From Varroa destructor (lineage: Eukaryota > Arthropoda > Arachnida > Mesostigmata > Varroidae): DNA of 64,000 bases. The stretch is taken from contig NW_019211458.1 of the NCBI RefSeq assembly GCF_002443255.2, forward strand, positions 33,227,288 to 33,291,287. Direction: 5' to 3'. Under the pieces are notes generated by a model. The model was not told where the DNA came from, searched no databases, and was given only the letters and a program-made list of their open reading frames with translations. A program made the translations under genes and the position numbers. This document shows, piece by piece, positions 13,085-25,961 of the stretch (position 1 is its first letter; the number at the start of each line of letters is the position of its first letter).

Positions 13085-13437
13085 TCAGCTTATAGCTGCG
13101 GTCGATGTCACATATCTGCCAGTGCTGCTGTTTGGTCTGCTTAAACCTGTGTTTGTAGCGACAAATTTTTGGATATGTTTACTTTTATCGTTGCTGTCAC
13201 TTCCCGTGGGCGGCATTTTTTCTGTCACCTTTTTTGTCAGCTGCGACGCTTCTTTAGATTTGAACGTTTCCTTGGTTCGTCTCGCCCCAGCATTGCCCCC
13301 CGCCCCCAGTGTGCTTGACGTATGGATGCAGTATGATTGATGCTGGCGATCACATGGAGAGCTACCCGTAAAAATACTTTGTTTTTGCTGACTGTCGTGT
13401 CTATGAATGTATGGCATTATGTATAGTGCTGATCTCA
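13085..13437 (-). CDS. candidate terminal exon, polar low-complexity protein
   Basis: Open frame on the minus strand ending in TGA at 13085, unusually GC-rich for the area. The product is rich in Ser, Thr, Lys and Gly and looks like a disordered C-terminal tail. There is no clear start codon, so it would be a last exon with its acceptor near or above 13437; I could not fix that boundary. The plus strand is also open over 13122-13340, so strand is uncertain. It may belong with the exons at 15120-15580. Family not recognised. Confidence 0.25.
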
Positions 13438-13959
13438 AGGTATGGAGGTGACTGTCGCAAGTACTATAGTTTGAAACGTTAACGTTGCAAATTTAGTTAA
13501 TCGTTTGTCATCCCTAGTACTCTGAAAGCGTTAAGTTAATAATCGATTACCGCTTCTAAAGGAAGAATAGAGATTATCTCTTCCACAAAAGACTACCACT
13601 CAGCTAGAGTATTGAAACCGATTTTAGAATAATTAATATCGGCCGAAAAAAATAGACTGTTCTCAAGTAAAACTTGAGCCAAGTATACATTTCAAAATTA
13701 CATAACTAAACTAAACGCCATTATGATCAGCTGCTTTCTGCAATTTCTCTGCTAACACCACAATCCCATCATTATGGAATTTCTCTGGTATTTTTGGGCG
13801 AAAAATTGTCAGAAGTGATATTTCCAGCCATCGAAGTTAAAGTAACGCTATTAAGAGAATATGAGCAAATCGATAATAATCTGATGTTTCAACGCCGGGC
13901 TATATGGCGTCACCCGCCATATGGAAATTTCCATTCAAATTTTTTCAGTTTTTGCTGGA

Positions 13960-14115
13960 TAGCATAAGATGTATTATGTCGTGGTGGAAGACGAGGCGTC
14001 CTTTGTGTACTAATTTCGGCCGACTTTTTCAATGGTTTGCTATAATTTTGTTATTTATTAATAGAAGAAGTTCCAATCAGTCGTTTTGTCATTCCTCTGC
14101 AATATCAGCTTTTTT
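13960..14115 (+). repeat. unclassified dispersed repeat, copy 1
   Basis: Shares runs with the minus-strand copy at about 21590-21745, in the same order: GTGGAAGACGA-like block, then ATTTCGGCC, TTTTCAATGG and TCGTTTTGTCA. Identity is perhaps 60-65 percent by eye. It is followed by a run of 12 C's at 14131-14142. No transposase or terminal repeats seen. Confidence 0.5.
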
Positions 14116-15119
14116 TATCCTTATTTTGCACCCCCCCCCCCCTCCCATCAGCCATGGTCCATCGCTTTAGGACTCACTTGACCTCCTAGCGCTCTTGTGG
14201 AGTTGAAAAAAGTAAAGCTACAATCGAATATATAATTTTGCATCGTCGGTTTTTTTGTACGTGGGTTTTTCAAATGCTATTCTGACTGTTTGTTCATTTA
14301 TTAGTATGAAGAGCATCCTTCACGTGGAAGTTTCTATCTATCTATCTTCGGGTCGTTTCTTCGAATAATACATTTTGACAATAAACAGCACCTGTGCCTA
14401 AATTATGTTATAAGCAAATATTATAGCAAATGCAATAATACAATTAATTTTATTACAGAAATGTTACCCAGACGATTTAATATTATTAGTTTTTCAGGCA
14501 ATTTTTTTCCGATTAAGCCCTTATATGCAAACCAATTATAGATAATTGGTTCTATCAGGCCAATACAGTGTATATGAATTTTTCTATATTTGAAAACAAA
14601 AGCTTTCGTGTGTCTCTACGCAAACAGCTTTTAGGAGAGAGCTAATATGATATATTTGTCAGAGAGGGACAGAAGATTTAATAATTGGTTTGATAAAAAT
14701 AATTCATTTTTCAAGCTTAAACATTGAAAAGCTTAAATGAAAAGAAGCTAAGAGCATCGACTGCTGAAGTGCTTAAATAGATCCAGCCGCCCGATGTTTA
14801 ACAAAGTATTACAACAAAGAAGTCCATCGTACGATTTTTTCAATAAGTAATCCCTTATATGGGACTTCGAAGAGACGTAGCAAAGTCGTACTTTTCGTTC
14901 GTTTACACACAAGTTTGCGGTTCAGTAAGAATTGCCCTCAGCCAAAATTGCAAGATTACGGCAGTCATTTACCGGAAAAAATCTGACGCACTAACTTTTT
15001 TCCTCTCATTTCTAACTAGAAAACTAACGCATTTCCTCTCATTCGAGAGCCAAGCCGGCAAAATATTGTGAACTACCTATAGCTTTGAGAAGAATACAAA
15101 TCAAGGTAAATTCACTTAC

Positions 15120-15580
15120 CGTCAAGGAAGTGTGCTTTTCATCGATTGATCGACATAAATCACATGTTAATTTTTGATCACTAGACAGTACTATAAAATG
15201 GACAAATTCGATGGGTCAGCTGGCCTTTGCCGTCTTGTTCTTTCCGTCGTTCCTCTTATCGACTCGCACACATACTTAATACTGATCTCATGTATGAATG
15301 TTTCAAGTGATTAACAAATAACAATTCTCATGTTGACGATTGACCAAGTCACCAGTGTGCCGAGGTACGGATACATAGGGAATTGTTGCCGCTGCTTTTG
15401 CTTTAAAATGGCACCGAGTTCGCTTCAGGGGACACGGGCGCCGCCATGACACATTGATGCGCCTCTCTTCCGCTCCTGCGCTCGTATCAACTCGATTACC
15501 CTCCTCAGAGACCTCACATAGCCTCACCGGGCACCTGCGTTCGAGCCGCTCCCAGATCGCCAGCTGAGCGATTGCACTGG
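15120..15580 (-). CDS. candidate exons of a minus-strand gene
   Basis: Two neighbouring open pieces fit in phase. The upstream one is GC-rich and open from about 15580 to a donor after 15353 (CTG then GTGACT, phase 1). The next runs 15190-15120, with a T-rich acceptor and a strong GTAAGT donor, and contains CDLC in a 23-residue stretch. They could feed the polar exon at 13085-13437. No start codon or family was recognised, and another frame is open over part of the upstream piece, so chance is not excluded. Confidence 0.22.
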
Positions 15581-16693
15581 CCCGTGTATTTTATTGCTAC
15601 AATCGCATGTTGAATCTGAGTCGAAAGATTTACACGAGACTGCGCTACTACAAACTTCGCTAAATGCAACGAATAGCTAAAGTAAAGGATTTGCCCTGGC
15701 AACATTTAGAAGACGCTTGCTATTTCCGTCCCTTTTAAAAGGTGGTTCTAACATATCGTCGCTCCGCGCTTTTTTGCCAATATCCCCATTTAGCCCCCAT
15801 ATTTACCCAATGATTGGCCACCTATGGTAACAATCCTATTTAGCTTTTTTTCTGTCCTTAATTTGAAGCTGCACGAAGTTATGTCTCGCCATGCTTTCAT
15901 ACAGTTACATTTATGTTTATTTATACATTTACTTTTATCTATACAAATACTAATAGTTAACAAATGTTACCGTCTGTCTATTTTTGCAGGGACGGAAAGC
16001 GTCCTGCCTTGTTTTTTTCCGCTGAAGCTTAAGGATTCCGCGTAACACGGCGGAGACCTTCTACGGACAGAGAGCATAACGATATGCGAATGGATAAAAG
16101 ACAACTACGTATGGGTCAACGTCTTGCCAACTCCGACATATAGTTGTCGAGTATATAGCTGAATCGAAAGATGACTTGTGAGTGGGGCTTGACAACGTCT
16201 GATTAATTGGAGTACAATAGTATAACATATGAACAACTACTGGCATTATAACCATACTTTCTCATACATAAACGCATACATTACAGTCTTGCTGGTCGGG
16301 AAACTCATTTATATAATATCAACATATACAAAGTATTGTTTCTTTTCACATCTAAACTTAGCAGCGTTGATTTTTTTTTTTTTGTATTTTTGGCCTTGAA
16401 GGTATGTTAGGAAAACTCGTAGGTTCAAAATGTTCTATGCCATGCCGCCGATTGAATCGTTGTCCGGACTGCTTCAGCAATGCCTGTCTATCCACACATC
16501 TGCGTCATCAAAAGTAGTAGAAAAGAGGCAACATTTTTTCTTTACTTTTTTTAGAGGCGTTGTGGACCTACTCGAACGTATATTCTATTTACAGGAACTT
16601 TTTTTTTGCAGGAAACAGGCATGTAAAGTACAATTTTGACAGTACTACAGGAAAAACTATACTATAACCTTCAACGTTAAAGGATCAACACAA

Positions 16694-16699
16694 TTTATT
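16694..16699 (-). promoter_or_regulatory. candidate poly(A) signal for the FN3 membrane protein gene
   Basis: AATAAA on the minus strand about 174 nt past the stop at 16873. Confidence 0.35.
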
Positions 16700-16872
16700 G
16701 AGTTTCGACTCGTTTGGCAGAGAAAATTGTCCATAGCATCGCTTAACATGAATGCTCGGATCTGTCAGGCTAATTAAGCTCTATGTAGCATGAAGCTTAA
16801 ACGTATTGTAATATATTATCAGTGACTTAGATATGGGCGAACATTTACACGTATGAATAGGGTTACATTTTT

Positions 16873-19029
16873 TCAACAAGGTCTATGTGAGTTTTTTCCA
16901 TTAGCCTGTTGAAAAGGAAATGAGACCTGCTTTTCTATGAAACAGCCATGCTGGCCTTTAGGAGTCAGCGGGCCCTGTGAAATTCGTGCACTCATAGATG
17001 AAAGCTGTTGTTTTAGAGAGCGATTATTTAGAGATGGTCCTTTTTCGTTTTGACTACTAGACGATGGTGGTTTCCTCGATTCAGCATTTAAATTACGTTC
17101 CCGCTGCCAGAAGCTTACGAAGATATAAAGAACCATTATGATAACGTAGATCAGACCAGCTGTTATAAAGATTACGTATTCGACCGAAATACGTTCTAGA
17201 CAGCCATTAACGAGTGGACTCTCACCCAAAATGTCCGAGTTTGTATCGACAATTAGAGTCTTGCTTTGGGCTATAGACCGAAGTGATTCGTTTAGGAATG
17301 CGCGGATGTTCACAAGATAGACATGTTTAGACCGAACGGTTATTGTTACCATATTGCTGTGTGTATAAAGGCGACTGATGCCTTCAGAAGTAGGATCGGC
17401 CTCCTTCCATCCGACCTTAAAAACAACTTTAGCGCTACGATACATTTGTGGCCATTTGATATTTACGTCCACTCCTCCTAAATGCTTTGTTGAATAATGC
17501 AACGAAGTAACAATAGCTGCCCAAGAATGGTCGACGCGGTCATGGTGTAAAATATCAGGTTGATTGCCGCGCGCCGCGCCACTGAAATGTTTTTCATCAC
17601 GGAACATGAGATTGTTTCGTTCGTCATTGAAGTCAAAATTAAATTCGGCGCACAACTTTTCAACTTCAGCTACTTTGCCGTTAGAATTATACGAGGTGAG
17701 CCGTATTCGAGTGAATAACTTAAGTTGGTTCGGCTGAACAGTGAAGTTCTGAAAGAACGTTTGCTCGAGTTGTTGCCAGCCAGCCGTTAGTTGATCCTGC
17801 ATAGCCAGGATATAAACTAGAGGTTCAATATGGTTATAGCCAGCTGGTGTAGGCCATTCAAAGTGAACGAGATCTTTATCCTGTATGTAATTATATTTTA
17901 GTGACTGAGTGAGGTTCAGGTTTGTTGACGCTGTTTCATTTATAGGACTGTGCGAGCGGTAGAAATCACAGGACTCTTGACAGCCAGGGAACTGCGGGAG
18001 AAAATAAACAATGGATTAAATTAAAGGTCTCTGATATTTTCAATTGATCGTTCCTAGGTTAGTTTGTATTTTTGGCAATATACGAAGTCTAAGTAAATTA
18101 GTTTGCGGTCACTTGGCTACATTTATTATCAGTGCTCGTTCTATGGTGTGTGTGTGTGCTATTTAATTATCTGAATTTTGATGTTAACGGCCAATATAAT
18201 TTGTATCGTACAATTAATTATATTTTTTATTCATTGATGTTAATTATTGTCTTTTGCGAACCGTGCGGACGACTAGCCCCCTGCCAAACTTGTGGAACCC
18301 TGCGTACGAACTGGGGGAAGTTGGTATCTAAGTACCGATTATGCTCGTTAGCACACAAAACGTAAAGGTAGGCAACAATACGTTTCAAAAAGAATAGACT
18401 TTACTTACGCAAGCGTGTTCCTCACTGCACATCGGACCCCATACTTTAAAGTTTTTGTAGAACATGTGACATGTGTCCCAGCACTGAAATATGTCACACA
18501 AGGCGTTCTGTGAGAATTTCCTTAGGTAGTAATTATCGCGAGGATAGCTCTACTGTACAGAGATGTTGTTACCATCAAAATTCAAGAACCTAATGCTATT
18601 TAGCAATTTTCACAAAGATAGAATTATCTTGTCGCAATTTAGATTGTCACATTTAAAAAGATATTCACCAGCCAGCACTCAGAGGTATCGACGCAGTTGC
18701 CGCTATGATCGTGAGTAACAAACTGAAAACAAAAACAGGGAGACGTTACGATATGAGTTCCGTGAGCTCATCTACGAAACGATCATAAATCATATGAAGA
18801 AGAAAAATTTAGTGAAAGATAATTAGTATGCATTCGTTTAAAAAAATATAGTGTATATATATATAGTTCCTATAAATATATCAACATATTGTGATGTATT
18901 TTTGACTCTAACCTTTTTAAGACAACGAGCTCTGCATCTGGCAACCAGAACGTCGGTATAATCCTGATCCAGCTTACTACCAAAGCCTATGGCTATCACT
19001 AAGAAAACGGCACCGATATTAAGAAACAT
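16873..19029 (-). CDS. type I membrane protein with Cys-rich region and two FN3-like domains
   Basis: Complete four-exon gene: 19029-18913, 18722-18669, 18483-18409, 17991-16873; all introns are phase 0 with canonical GT-AG, and the product is 454 residues. Seen: signal peptide at 1-18 (MFLNIGAVFLVIAIGFGS), cysteine-rich region about 31-90 (CRARC, CWLCWDTC, CFPGCQESC), FN3-like beta-sandwich about 122-205, a second about 238-333, membrane span about 353-377, then a 77-residue Ser/Lys-rich tail without a kinase or phosphatase domain. N-glycosylation sequons (NET, NLT, NFT, NES) lie outside the membrane. The Cys-rich-plus-FN3 layout recalls the N-termini of anosmin and ROS1/Sevenless, but there is no WAP domain and no kinase. 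Inference: a cell-surface adhesion or receptor protein. The start was chosen because it opens the signal peptide; an upstream in-frame extension would bury it. Confidence 0.85.
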
Positions 19030-20929
19030 TATGGTTTGTTTTGTAACGAATGATTTGATCTCGTCCAACCCAATACTATTTAAACCCGCTAGACGACCTG
19101 GAAAGGGTTCGGAAAGGAGAATTTCAAACCCAGATTTTCGATTAACCCAGTGCATTTCCTGGAAGGTGAACGATTTGCTTACACAAAACCAATTTGCTCT
19201 GCTTGTGGGTTACCGCATTTGATTGCGGTGGTCTAATCTATGTGAAATCAATTGCTCAATTAGATAGTCGTTGCGAAAAAATAGGTTCATAGGTCTTGTG
19301 ATACAAGATATGAGCGTTAATTTCCTTTTTGCTAAATTCGACGGATTAAACAGGCAAGATTTGTGCGGAAGGCAATATCGTCTTATCTACCGAAAACATG
19401 ATAAGTATATGTGATTTACTTATTAGGGCGAAATATTTATGCAGAACGTGTATGACTAACATCCAAGTCCAAGATTTTTTTGCCCGTTGATAAAGCCTTG
19501 ATGCCTCCCTCTCTGACCTTTAAGAAATTTTGCGCTGTTCAAACCAAAAGAAACCATGTCACTTCTTTGAGACGGACCTTTCCGATAGGAATACACTGGG
19601 GCTTTCTACCACTTTACATACTACTAAAATGCAGGGCATATGTTATCGCCATAGAGAGCGAATTTTAAAATGTCAGTGTCTCTAAGCACATAAAACTCCC
19701 TATAGCACTGAATACAAATATGCCGTGATTCCACTAAAGCCTCGTTTTACGACGGAAATTCTTCCTAGATGGACTGAGTTAGCACATTTTGCGTGGCCAC
19801 ATGTGTCCACGCATCAATTGCCGTAATAGCAGTACATCCAGGCTCAAACCGCTACAGCAATGTAGAGAACCTGTCACATACATGGCCAATTTCCTATACG
19901 AAAACGCTGTCCGTGATTCTATCTCACGGACTATGTCATCATTACTAATATGAGTCAAGTCAATTCATTCATCTTGAAAGGGTCGAAATCGCTAACTTGT
20001 TTTCTTCCTACATTACCCAGTTATTTCCGTAGCTGCGTTCTACGTATTGAGATCCACGGACTGAGATCAAGCTTGTTGGCATATTAACTTGCGCAGTTCG
20101 TAAAGTTACCTGATCCAATTTGGATAAGAAGTTTTCGAAACCAGTTCCGGCGGAATATTGGTATGAACTCTATTTAGCGGGTTGACGATTGCTGGAACGT
20201 CGTTGAGGTAGGGAGACGCTTATCTGTTTCATCGACGGTCATCCCCCTGTACCATGACAGTGTGATGACCACCAATGGCCAAGCGTATCATTCATTGGTC
20301 CATTATCTGTTTACGGTTGACAGTTTTGCAATTGAAATTGGTTACGTTGTGTTGTGTTGTATTGTATTTACGGTTTTGTGTGCCATTTTCTACTCGATAC
20401 AATATTGTTGCTGCACGCCGATCATTATTGCTGCTTTGTTAAGGTCGTGTTCCATTTCTCGGGGTCGACATGAGGGCTTCTAGCTGGCTTCAGGAAGGAA
20501 GCAATTCTATTATATGTGACTATACCTATCTTTTACGTTCACTATCTACCTTTGTCTACGCTTGAATGTCCTGAATACGAGTTAGTAAAATCAGTAATTG
20601 TGCCTAAACAGCCTAAAATAGAAGTAAATGTCAAAATCTAGATTTTATTGATCCACGAGTTAATATTGAGATTAAAAAAAAAAATTAATAATAATCAGAA
20701 TCATTCACCTTATTAACAAATATTAACTATAAAGCAAAAACATAGCCTTAGCTTCAGAACAAAAATTGTATTGTGTTTAATCAATTAACCTTAAGAATAG
20801 GTACATTGATTATTCTTGCCTGCTTTCCAATACGATTGCTAACCAATGCTGAGAATGGGGTACTCAAAGGAGATATTCAATCCAAACATAACTATTGGAT
20901 TTTCGGAAAATTATTAACCCTTTTTCTAG
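19030..20929. other. intergenic upstream of the FN3 membrane protein gene
   Basis: Holds the presumed promoter of the minus-strand gene starting at 19029. One minus-strand exon candidate lies at 20169-20110: exactly 20 codons, phase 0 at both ends, donor CAG then GTAACT, weak acceptor, unrecognised product. A hydrophobic plus-strand frame at 20262-20483 lacks splice or start support. Confidence 0.3.
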
Positions 20930-20959
20930 CTAGATTGCTTTAAAAATCACACATCCAAG
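20930..20959 (+). CDS. candidate 30-nt exon
   Basis: A pyrimidine-rich acceptor (CCCTTTTTCTAG) precedes ten open codons ending CCAAG, followed by a GTAAGC donor; phase 0 on both sides. Its phase fits the exon at 22551-22625, but so short an exon is easily chance. Product not recognised. Confidence 0.15.
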
Positions 20960-21589
20960 GTAAGCGGAGTCGCGTTATGTCCATGCTAGTGTCATTTGAA
21001 AGACGAACTCTGTCAGTAAAAGAAGAGCTACTGAGTCTGTTAAATTGCCTTCACTCAGACTTAAAATAGAGCGATTTGACCACTTGCAAAATTTTTGCAA
21101 AAATTCCTTATATTTAGCAATCTTAGTACCATAAGGATACAAGTGTTACCCAGGTCCATAGAAGAAAATCTGTTAGTCATGGTCAGGGTGCGTGATTGGC
21201 AGAAACGGCCCAAGAATGCTTCTGTGCTGGAAATCTTCTTCTCACAGTCGTGGACCAATCACAGAAAAAGCCGATGAAATTTTGTGAAACTTGAGGTCGA
21301 CAGGGACGTAAGTAGTCAAGGTTTTGTCAATTAACTAAACATCCACCCCCAAAACAGTTTGGAACATAGGCTACAAAAAAAACCCGATGTACAAGTGCAA
21401 AAGATTATAGCCGTTTGTATCTCTAATTCCAAAATTCCACAGGAACACAACGAAATTAAGGAAGTTCTTAAACAGTCAAAAAAATAAATGTGCAATTAAA
21501 AAAAATGCTCTCTAGGCAAAATCTATAGCGAAGATTAGATCGATGCTAAAGAAAAGGACGTGTGTATGTGTTTGATGGCACTGGAAAGG

Positions 21590-21745
21590 AATCGTGCATT
21601 ATAAGATGCTGTCGTCTGACAAAACGATTGATTCGGATCTTTACTATCAACGGCTCGCAAGTAACGACAAGCCATTGAAAACAAGTAGGCCGAAATCAAT
21701 GAAACAGACGGGCGTCGTCTTCCATCACGACAGTATCCGACCACG
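21590..21745 (-). repeat. unclassified dispersed repeat, copy 2
   Basis: Best-preserved of three copies. The minus strand carries GTGATGGAAGACGACGCC, GATTTCGGCC, TTTTCAATGG and TCGTTTTGTCAGACGACAGC. The first half matches the copy near 13.97 kb and the second half the copy near 62.7 kb. The frame at 21535-21750 falls in this repeat and need not be a gene. Confidence 0.55.
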
Positions 21746-22346
21746 TCCAATTTTAGCTATCGACAGAAGTAGACAGAACTTCGGTAAGGTATTTTATTGC
21801 ATCCGACGCATAGTCTGGATCTTGCATTACTAGACTGTAATTTTTCTCGATCTCTGCAGGACCCTCTTAAAGGTGTCAATTTGGTTTGAATAGAGAGATG
21901 GATGCAAAAATCAGCTGCTACAAAAGTTTTCCATGGGGTTATCACGTTTCCGCAAAAGTTACGAAAGGTCGTTGACGAAAATGACGGATATTTCACCTAG
22001 TACTACTATTTTGAAGTATAAAGGAATAGTTGCATTAATGTTGGCTTGCAAACGGTTGGTGTCTCTTCCAGCAACCCAATATTACAATAGAAGAGCTTAG
22101 ATCAGATTTTACTTTTTCTTGTAGTGCTACCACTTAAAGGTTGAACACGCCTTCAATTTGATTCTTCTATACAGCGGTACATTCTGATCTATTACATGTA
22201 CCTATTTCTGATTTTGATAAAAATATAGGAATCCACAGCTGACCTGTTACCAAGCAACTTCTTTACTGAAATATGCGTTTAATTAGCTTTACCTTTACAT
22301 AGGGTGTCTTACCAGTCTTGGATTTGTCGTGTTATTTTCTGCAAGG

Positions 22347-22366
22347 ATATATATATATATATATAT
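22347..22366. repeat. TA microsatellite
   Basis: Ten TA units; ordinary AT-rich slippage DNA. Confidence 0.9.
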
Positions 22367-22550
22367 GTGTTGTTGGCATTGCTAACGGTACAAGCATCAT
22401 TGAACCGTTGAAGACACATTTGGCGGAAGAGTTGGCGGTATCCAATGCTGGAAGTCAGTGTTGAAAAGTCTATGCCGTCTCCCACAAGCAAAATAAGTAG
22501 TCTGTTTATTTCTAAAATATTTGCTTTCAAGCTGCTTACTCAATCCCTAG

Positions 22551-22625
22551 TGGCCCCTCAGCGCTGTGACGGATCGGGTTTTGTCGAACGTTGAAAACTA
22601 TTGGAGACGGCTGCCATACGCTCAA
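22551..22625 (+). CDS. candidate internal exon
   Basis: Exactly 25 codons, phase 0 at both ends, bounded by acceptor CAATCCCTAG and donor CTCAA then GTAAGT. The reading, which includes NVENYWRRLPYAQ, has a protein-like composition. Other frames are closed or less plausible. The gene it belongs to was not assembled: phase-compatible open pieces follow at 24750-24812 (acceptor GACCCACAG, weak donor) and perhaps around 26 kb. Family not recognised. Confidence 0.27.
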
Positions 22626-25600
22626 GTAAGTAAATAATCAAATGCTAGTTGGTTAAGTGACAGTGAAACCTTGCCTCTATACACCCTTTTTTAAAAGGAT
22701 GATATATTATTATTATGAAGCACCTTTGAAAAAGTTCGATGATAACTTAACTGTAATTGAATGAAAATGTGTCTTCGTAACTGAGTCGTTGGCTGATTTT
22801 GGTTGTAGTTCAAATCAGTTCAGCTGTCGTGTATTTAAGAGAAACTACTGTTTGACTTTGCCTCATACTAAGGGCAACAAAAGAGGTAACCCAAACATTT
22901 TTACCGCAGTGTTTTTAAATAAGGGTTCATAAAAGTAATGGCTTGTTTTAGTTTTAGTTGAAAACAACTAAGTTAAAAGTAAGGTAGATTACTTCTAAAA
23001 ACATCGAAGCAAATTGTTTTTTTTTTTCATACAGAACTGAACCGTTCCGCATTTAAGGAAGCTTAGTTAAAATAGAGAGGTTTACGCCGAATGGAACCGC
23101 CTACCAAAATTTTAACACACTGCGGTTTGTTTCTGGATGCAACCAACGAATAAGAAATGTTTTTTTTTGTAACTATCAATGCTTATCATATAGCTATCAT
23201 ATTCATGCTATGATGCAAATTGAACCCCAAAACGGAAAGACAGTTAAGCCCCAGACTGTTTACGTGGCTGACTAGTACCTGGAGCAGGTAAAAGCAGGAG
23301 CAGATAGCGGCAAGGAGAGCGAATTACTTTAATTAATATTTGCGAAGTAGGTAAAGTTGAAGTAAATCTATAATAGATTCTGCAGGCTACTTGGGGTCGT
23401 ATGCGATTGCTCATAGAAGGTAAAAGTTTTACCGAGGAAAAGAGTTTGCACACAACTGCAAGGTTCTTTCTGACTAGGTTTCCTATTGCGTACCGCAAAC
23501 ATCTATGATCTAAAAACACAAATTCTTCAAGTTGACTAGACTTTTGGCACAACTTATCCTTACTATTCAATGCAAATACAAACGATACGCAAATGATGCC
23601 ATAGTTTTAAATGTTTCCTATCAATGAAATAAACGTTTATAATATTACTCATTCAATTTACATATTCCTTGGTTGACGTTTGACTTAGCCCCCATACCCA
23701 GGGTGGCAAGATTGCTATCCGTAGATCCGTGACTGTGAAAATATTAACTTTGAAAGTTTAGTACAGTGCATGTTTATTTTCGAATTCTCATCTGTACATC
23801 AGTATTAGGTAAGCATATTAAGAATTTGCCTGTAATAGGGTTATCGCAAATGAATAAACTGGGGCTAAATCACTCGTTTTTTTTACAAATATAATAACAA
23901 ATAAATAAGAATAACATTTTACAGAATTCGAGATACCGAATAGTAGTAGATGCAGTTAGGGCGATTGTTTTACTTTTGCCGTAGATGTCGTTATAGAACT
24001 TTACATAGTGCTATAAAGATAACCCAAGTCAAAAGTAAATTTTTCTCACGAGAATCTATAGCCTTTAGAGGATCACGTTAACAACATGAAAGTTCAAGTT
24101 AAACGTAATGGCAGTCCTTTAGAAAAAACAAAAAACTTAACAAAACTAGACATTTTAGAAATTACACACGTGTGGTATCAGTTCCGCGATCCTCTTAAAG
24201 TTTAATGTATTCGAAAAATATGGATAGACATATCAATAAAAGACAAACTGTTCTCTATTGTTGTGCTTTCTTAACATCCATGCTTGGCCGTTCACAGTGT
24301 TTTTTTTGCTTCAGCCGAAACAGATTTTTCGCAGTGAACCGGCTTTCTTATTTTCTTAATAGTTTTTTCTTCTTTCTTTTTTTTTTTTTTTTTTTTTTGT
24401 AATCAAAACTGGGATATGTTAGCGCTAGTGGGCGCCAGTATTGCTATTACTAGTGCGCTTAATGTCGAAATGATCTTAAACAAATTTTTCTTAAACTCAA
24501 TCATATTTCTAGATGGTACTCGATGACACGCATCTACATTGAAGTTGTACGTACCATGAGCTGAACGTCGAATATATCTTTCGTGCTCTTTGCCACTTCA
24601 AGCCAACGATAGATCCTTCAGAGTTTCTTCATCAGTCCTTCAGAGTTTCATAAACCTTATTAAAGCGAAAAGTGTGAGACCTAATGTGGCAAAAATCATG
24701 AGGCGTCCACTGAGCAACCGAGCAATCTGGTTGGGTTGCTGACCCACAGGCCTACATGCAGGCAGCACTGAGCCCGTTCAAATGCAAACAGAGTTCAAAT
24801 ACTACAGGCAGCGTATCCGCTGCTTAAAGATTAAGTGGCTATCAACTCAATCATAATGTAAGCCTTCTAAGGAAAGGCTCTTCGTATGCAGTATGCCATA
24901 TATTTTAGTTGACTGAAGATTATAGCTTTGCCTACTTGCCGATTTGATCATCTTCTTTCTAGCTTAAAATGTAATGTGGTGCTTTCTCGGCCCATTGTTC
25001 TGATTCCAGAATGAGAAATATATACTGGCAATACTTATTAAGGGCCAAATAAGGGGCTAACCATTGTGTTAAACTTCTTCATTAAGAAGCACTTTCCTCT
25101 ACAACAATCGCGTCTGAAGTGTTTAAGCTCTTCAATTGATTCGCTGCATAAATCTTTAGGTTTACAAAAAAAAGTAAGTTTTTGTCTCTCGATCTACAAA
25201 TGATTAGAACGTTTTGCCTATTTAGCGATCCAATATATAACAGGTACTTAAGGTTAGCGTAATATAGGTTCAAAACAAAGAGACATATGTTTACCCTTAC
25301 CTTATCCGGCATGTCATGTATACTGAAGATACACAAAGTAATCGATATAAATTGCATTCAGATATTACTAGCGCTAAGTCAGGAATAATTTATACGGCCT
25401 ACTGATTTACACACTGCGCAGTAATACCTTGAAGTTACGTCGTTCCGATTGCGAGGTTTTTCCCACATAAAAAACGGCGAAGTCCGCATTTCTGCAGAAA
25501 TAATAGGCGTTTCAGTTAACGTCATAATGTCCAGATTTGACAGACCCTGTGAGTCGAACCGCTTCGTTCTGACAATGTTTACATGCTCATTAATTTTTAT

Positions 25601-25961
25601 GAACGACGAATAAACATCACCTATTTAGTAACATTTTTTTACTTGATAACATGTATTTATTATATTATTTAGGACAAATTTCCCATAGATAGTCCCAATC
25701 AATGTTTCTAGACCCATCGTACTTCAGTGACTTTATGAATATGGTTTGAAGTTCACTAAAATGACGATTTGGACCAAATGCGGAAAGAAGAAATCTTACG
25801 AAAAGAAAAAGGATTAATCGAAAAGTAAGGGTTAATTACAAGTATCTTTTTAAATGAACGAGCTAATAGGTCAATTAAGTGACGTAGTTCCACACAGGAG
25901 TGATTGCTAACCACGCCTCTCTGGACGACAGATATATATATACTACTGCAATATTCTGTTG
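22626..25961. other. AT-rich stretch, no certain gene
   Basis: Contains strong pyrimidine tracts that look like acceptors (near 23030 and 24314) followed by frames that close within 15 codons, a long T run at about 24377-24398, a 22-bp imperfect tandem repeat near 24615-24650, and a possible 21-codon exon at 24750-24812. No recognised product. Confidence 0.3.

Noticed and set aside
17478..17663. Second minus-strand frame inside the FN3 gene
   Set aside because: Shadow frame of a well-supported exon.
18838..19155. Longer frame running through the first exon of the FN3 membrane protein
   Set aside because: It would put 42 residues before a clear signal peptide and read past a GTTAGA donor into the intron.
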